From contig CAMNLN010000124.1 in the NCBI GenBank assembly GCA_946543025.1, positions 1 through 9,070 on the forward strand: a stretch of 9,070 nucleotides of DNA, read 5' to 3'. This document shows positions 6,661 to 9,070 of this stretch, piece by piece; position 1 is the stretch's first letter; each line of letters begins with the position of its first letter. The translations under genes and the position numbers were made by a program. Origin of the DNA: an uncultured Verrucomicrobiota bacterium. GTDB lineage: Bacteria; Verrucomicrobiota; Kiritimatiellia; RFP12; UBA1067. Below the pieces are notes generated by a model. The model saw nothing but the letters and a program-made list of their open reading frames with translations. It was not told the DNA's origin and did not search any database.

Positions 6661-8520
6661 ATGAAAGTCAAAAGTTTTATGCGCATGATTGCTCTTTGTG
6701 CGGCAGGTATTGCCTTCGCCGGCTTCATGGCGCACGGCGAGGACGTCTACGCCAAGGCGTTCTACTGGTGCCGCGGCATGGGCGTGGACGCGAACGGCAA
6801 CGGCAGGCTGGACTCCGGCGAGCTGTACGACTCGCTCAACCTCCACGCGCCGGCGAGCAGCAGCGTCGGTGCCAACCATCCCGTGTTCACGAACGAGATG
6901 GTGCGGATGCCCTATCGCGGCGTCCTGCGCCAGACCCAGTGCCTCTACCTGCCGCAGGAGGTCGTCATCACGAACGAGGCGACCCATACGGGGGTCTTGC
7001 GCCCGAACGCGTTCGCGTTGCCGGCGTATGTCGCCAACGCCATCGCCGACAAACCCCATTTCGCCGTGGCCATTCGGTTCCGGCCCGACTTGACGCAATC
7101 GAACAAGGACTACCGTTGGATCTTCAACTGCGGTCACGCGGGCGGTTCGGAAAAGAGGGGCTTTATGTTCGGCTTTACGGCTACGGGATTGCACACCGTG
7201 TCCTACAACAGCAACAAGACGACGAATACGAACCATTGGGCGAATGCGACTCTTTATTGCGGGGGCAAGGGCTGGCAGCCGAGCACCGACTACTGCAAGA
7301 TCAACCTCGATGCCTGGAACGACGTGGTCCTGTCGGTGGACGGACAGAAGGTCGCGATGCTCGTCTCGCGCGACGGCTACTACGATTCGCGCACCGCGAC
7401 GTCCGTCACAAACTCGACGCTGGCATGGTTCAATACGACCTACTACACCGCGACCGTGCCCGACGGATACAACGCCTCGCCGAAGCCCAACGCGACATTC
7501 ATGATCGGAACCGAGCAATATAGTAGCGATCGTGTCGCCTGGAGCACGAACGTCACCGCCAACGCGTCGAAAACGTTCCGCGGCAGCATCCAGAGCATTG
7601 CGGTGTGGACGAACGCGCTCACCGAGGCCGAAATGCGCGCGGCGGCGGCGTGGCCGCGTCTGGACCTCTGGCGCGTGGGCGTGGAGAACGACGCGACGAC
7701 GGAGTTCAACGGATCGGGCGCGGCGACGACGACGGACGTGGATGCGGACCGGTGGACCGCGCCGACGGGGCTGGCGGCCGGCGGCACCGCCACGTTCCGG
7801 TTCCCGCTCAACACGACGGGCGAGGCCGAGATGCCCGAGGTGTTCCGCATCAAGCCCACGGGCGCGTCTGGCGCGGGGACGCTCCGCGTGACGGTGAACG
7901 GCGCGGACTTGGGGACGAAGACCGTCGGGCCGGGCCGGACCACGCGCTGGTTCGTGCCGGAGACGCTGCTTCTCGCCGGGGCGACCAACGTCCTGCAGGT
8001 CACGCGCACGGACGCGGGCGGCACGCCGGTCAACATCGACGTGGCCTCCTTCGGCGGTTCCCTGCAGTACGGCGAGCGCGACAACTCGCACTACGAGTTC
8101 GCGATGGAGGGCAGATACCAGAACCCGAGCGCGAACGTCTACCAGCTCATCGGCGCGAACTGGTTCGACAGCGCGCGCGCCCTCTTCGGCGCCAACGGCT
8201 CGTCGGCCCACACCAACACGATCATCAAGTTCGACGTGCCGGACGATATCCTGCAGAACTACGACTGGCGGATGAAGTTCAGGACGGCGACAGCCGGCCA
8301 TACCGTGAGCATGTCGCTCAACGGGACGACATTGGGCAACTACACGTCGGGTACCGAGCACGGCGACATCGAGATTCCGGGAGGACTCCTGCGCGCGACG
8401 GGCAACGAGCTGAAGATGGCCAACACGGCGGCGTTCATCGCGGGCCGCTACTTCGCGCCTGACTACGTGCGTCTCTACCTCGTGGATCGCCCAAGCGGCA
8501 CGATGCTCATTCTGCGGTAA
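6661..8520 (+). CDS. Secreted LamG-domain protein with tandem C-terminal beta-sandwich domains
   Basis: The protein is 619 residues. It begins with a signal peptide (MKVKSFMRMIALCAAGIAFA, cleavage probably after AHG at residue 26). Residues 43-54 form an EF-hand-type calcium loop. Residues about 131-330 look like a LamG/concanavalin-like jelly roll: HFAVAIRFRP, YRWIFNCG, DAWNDVVLSVDG, and the closing FRGSIQSIAVWTNALTEAEM, the usual end of LamG_3-like domains. Two beta-sandwich segments follow (about 335-475 and 477-619) with parallel motifs, VTVNGADLG and MSLNGTTLG, each followed by a P-x-x-L-L-x-A-x-x-N-x-L type strand. They resemble polysaccharide-lyase or CBM accessory domains, but I cannot assign a family. 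No catalytic residues were recognised. The C terminus is GTMLILR, like that of the giant protein upstream. A glycan-binding surface or extracellular role is inferred. It has its own promoter and ribosome binding site. Confidence 0.92.
   Translation: MKVKSFMRMIALCAAGIAFAGFMAHGEDVYAKAFYWCRGMGVDANGNGRLDSGELYDSLNLHAPASSSVGANHPVFTNEMVRMPYRGVLRQTQCLYLPQEVVITNEATHTGVLRPNAFALPAYVANAIADKPHFAVAIRFRPDLTQSNKDYRWIFNCGHAGGSEKRGFMFGFTATGLHTVSYNSNKTTNTNHWANATLYCGGKGWQPSTDYCKINLDAWNDVVLSVDGQKVAMLVSRDGYYDSRTATSVTNSTLAWFNTTYYTATVPDGYNASPKPNATFMIGTEQYSSDRVAWSTNVTANASKTFRGSIQSIAVWTNALTEAEMRAAAAWPRLDLWRVGVENDATTEFNGSGAATTTDVDADRWTAPTGLAAGGTATFRFPLNTTGEAEMPEVFRIKPTGASGAGTLRVTVNGADLGTKTVGPGRTTRWFVPETLLLAGATNVLQVTRTDAGGTPVNIDVASFGGSLQYGERDNSHYEFAMEGRYQNPSANVYQLIGANWFDSARALFGANGSSAHTNTIIKFDVPDDILQNYDWRMKFRTATAGHTVSMSLNGTTLGNYTSGTEHGDIEIPGGLLRATGNELKMANTAAFIAGRYFAPDYVRLYLVDRPSGTMLILR
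6787..6822 (+). other. EF-hand-like calcium-binding loop in the LamG protein
   Basis: The 12-residue segment DANGNGRLDSGE has D, N and N at loop positions 1, 3 and 5, G at 6, a hydrophobic residue at 8, D at 9 and E at 12, matching the canonical EF-hand loop. Dockerin-type proteins use similar loops, but no second copy is visible nearby, so this is not a complete dockerin. Confidence 0.6.
8497..8517 (+). other. C-terminal tail motif GTMLILR of the LamG protein
   Basis: The last seven codons before TAA encode GTMLILR, preceded by DRPS. The tail matches GTIMIFR at the end of the giant protein (4824-4844) at G, T, I and the final R, with hydrophobic residues elsewhere. The domains before the two tails are not obviously related, which argues against simple homology of the whole C-terminal domains. 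Confidence 0.4.
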
Positions 8521-8596
8521 AACCGCCATTCCCGCCATTTTGTCGGTCATCTCGTCGAAAGAAGGGTTTCAAACCAAGTGAGGCAGTTGCAAAAAA

Positions 8597-8652
8597 GGTA
8601 GGGACGGCATTCCATCGCCGTCCGCGGCTGGCGGTGGAATGCCAGCCCTGCC
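8597..8652 (+). repeat. 56-base imperfect palindrome, REP/BIME-like
   Basis: The inner stem pairs GGCATTCCATCGCC (8606-8619) with GGCGGTGGAATGCC (8630-8643): 14 pairs, one G-U, with a ten-base loop that itself contains CCGCGG. After a two-by-two internal loop an outer stem pairs GGTAGGG (8597-8603) with CCCTGCC (8646-8652). It is preceded by six A (8591-8596), so on the minus strand the hairpin is followed by a T-run. It lies in the gap between two genes on the same strand. It could be a repetitive extragenic palindrome, a terminator for the upstream gene, or an RNA structure in the next gene's leader. The remaining bases of 8521-8685 show no gene and no convincing promoter. Confidence 0.6.
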
Positions 8653-8670
8653 AGTACGCGGTGAAATGAC

Positions 8671-8676
8671 AAGGAG
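8671..8676 (+). promoter_or_regulatory. Ribosome binding site of the fourth secreted protein
   Basis: AAGGAG lies nine bases before the ATG at 8686. It supports this start, which is followed directly by a signal peptide. Confidence 0.75.
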
Positions 8677-8685
8677 AAGAGAACT

Positions 8686-9070
8686 ATGAAAAGGAGCATA
8701 TCGGTTTTCGGCGTGATGGCGCTTGCAACGTTCGGCGCGGTGCAGACCGCGCGGGCGGACTATTGGGCGTGGAACGGCAGTCCCACCTCGCCCAGCTACT
8801 GGGACGACCTGAGCCTCTGGCTCCGGTCCGGCGCCAATACGGATTTCAAGAACTTCAATCACAACATCATGGAGAAGTGGAGCTCGGGCAAGGCGTTTGC
8901 CGACGGCTGGGACAAGACGATCACCTTCAGGAACGCCAGCATACTGTCAAATGAAGTGAACAAGGTTGGTACGCTGTCGTTCAGCGCGGGTTCGCCGCAA
9001 GATCCGATCGTGTTTGCAGCGGAAAGAGACGACTACGGCATTTGGTCGAGCGCGAATCTGTTGATTACCG
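8686..9070 (+). CDS. Secreted protein of unknown function, N-terminal part (3' partial)
   Basis: The frame is open from ATG at 8686 to the window edge, 128 complete codons with no stop. Residues 1-24 form a clear Sec signal peptide (MKRSISVFGVMALATFGAVQ, then TARA) with probable cleavage before DYWAWNG. The mature start is rich in W, Y, D and N (SYWDDLSLWLRSGAN), a style often seen at the N terminus of large beta-helix or autotransporter-repeat proteins with a W-x-x-x-x-N-W motif. Strand-like stretches follow (KTITFRNAS, KVGTLSFSAG, DPIVFAAERD). By analogy with its neighbours this is probably another large surface protein, but the part seen has no domain I can name. It has a good ribosome binding site; its promoter was not found. 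Confidence 0.85.
   Translation, partial: MKRSISVFGVMALATFGAVQTARADYWAWNGSPTSPSYWDDLSLWLRSGANTDFKNFNHNIMEKWSSGKAFADGWDKTITFRNASILSNEVNKVGTLSFSAGSPQDPIVFAAERDDYGIWSSANLLIT

Noticed and set aside
8514..8526. Small hairpin GCGGT-AAA-ACCGC across the LamG gene stop codon as a terminator
   Set aside because: Only five pairs, partly within the coding region, with no adjacent T-run; too weak to call.
8523..8539. Direct repeat CCGCCATT x2 after the LamG gene
   Set aside because: Two short copies with a one-base gap in GC-rich sequence are easily due to chance.
6271..8550. Minus-strand open frame of 759 codons spanning the intergenic region
   Set aside because: It crosses a promoter, a hairpin and two well-supported plus-strand genes, and its composition is that of a shadow frame.
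1..9070. CRISPR arrays, tRNA or rRNA genes, insertion sequences
   Set aside because: No regularly spaced repeats, cloverleaf-type sequence, conserved rRNA segments or transposase motifs were seen on either strand.

Overview
The window is GC-rich, and all four recognisable genes lie on the plus strand. Every one encodes an exported protein with a Sec-type signal peptide (for the first gene only the end of it is visible). Giant beta-helical surface proteins with autotransporter-type repeats, LamG and discoidin-like domains and an exported FAD oxidoreductase are typical of the Planctomycetes-Verrucomicrobia-Chlamydiae superphylum. Gut or sediment Kiritimatiellota/Lentisphaerota is my best guess. 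That placement is inferred from style; there is no rRNA or other marker gene here.

Layout: (1) 1-4847 is the 3' part of a very large secreted protein. It has beta-helix (autotransporter-associated strand) repeats interleaved with three related discoidin-like modules, and its 5' end lies outside the window. (2) 4856-6508, 8 bases further on and with its ribosome binding site overlapping the upstream stop codon, encodes an exported FAD-dependent oxidoreductase of the PF12831 type. The two are almost certainly co-transcribed. (3) 6509-6660 is a compact control region: a GC hairpin containing nine G in a row (probable terminator), then an extended -10 sigma70-type promoter with a small inverted repeat around its -35 box. 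(4) 6661-8520 encodes a secreted LamG-domain protein with an EF-hand-like calcium loop near its mature N terminus and two similar beta-sandwich domains at its C terminus. (5) 8521-8685 is non-coding and holds a 56-base imperfect palindrome resembling a REP/BIME element. (6) 8686 to the window end is the start of a fourth secreted protein, open to the edge.

The most interesting signal is that the two complete C termini of structural proteins, otherwise unrelated in domain content, end almost identically: G-T, four hydrophobic residues, then R as the last residue (GTIMIFR and GTMLILR). The oxidoreductase between them lacks this. Neither protein has an outer-membrane barrel, so the short tail is a candidate for an undescribed C-terminal sorting or anchoring signal of a surface-protein system. 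As a unit, the locus looks like cell-surface or extracellular machinery, perhaps for binding and processing glycans. The carbohydrate role is inferred only from domain types.
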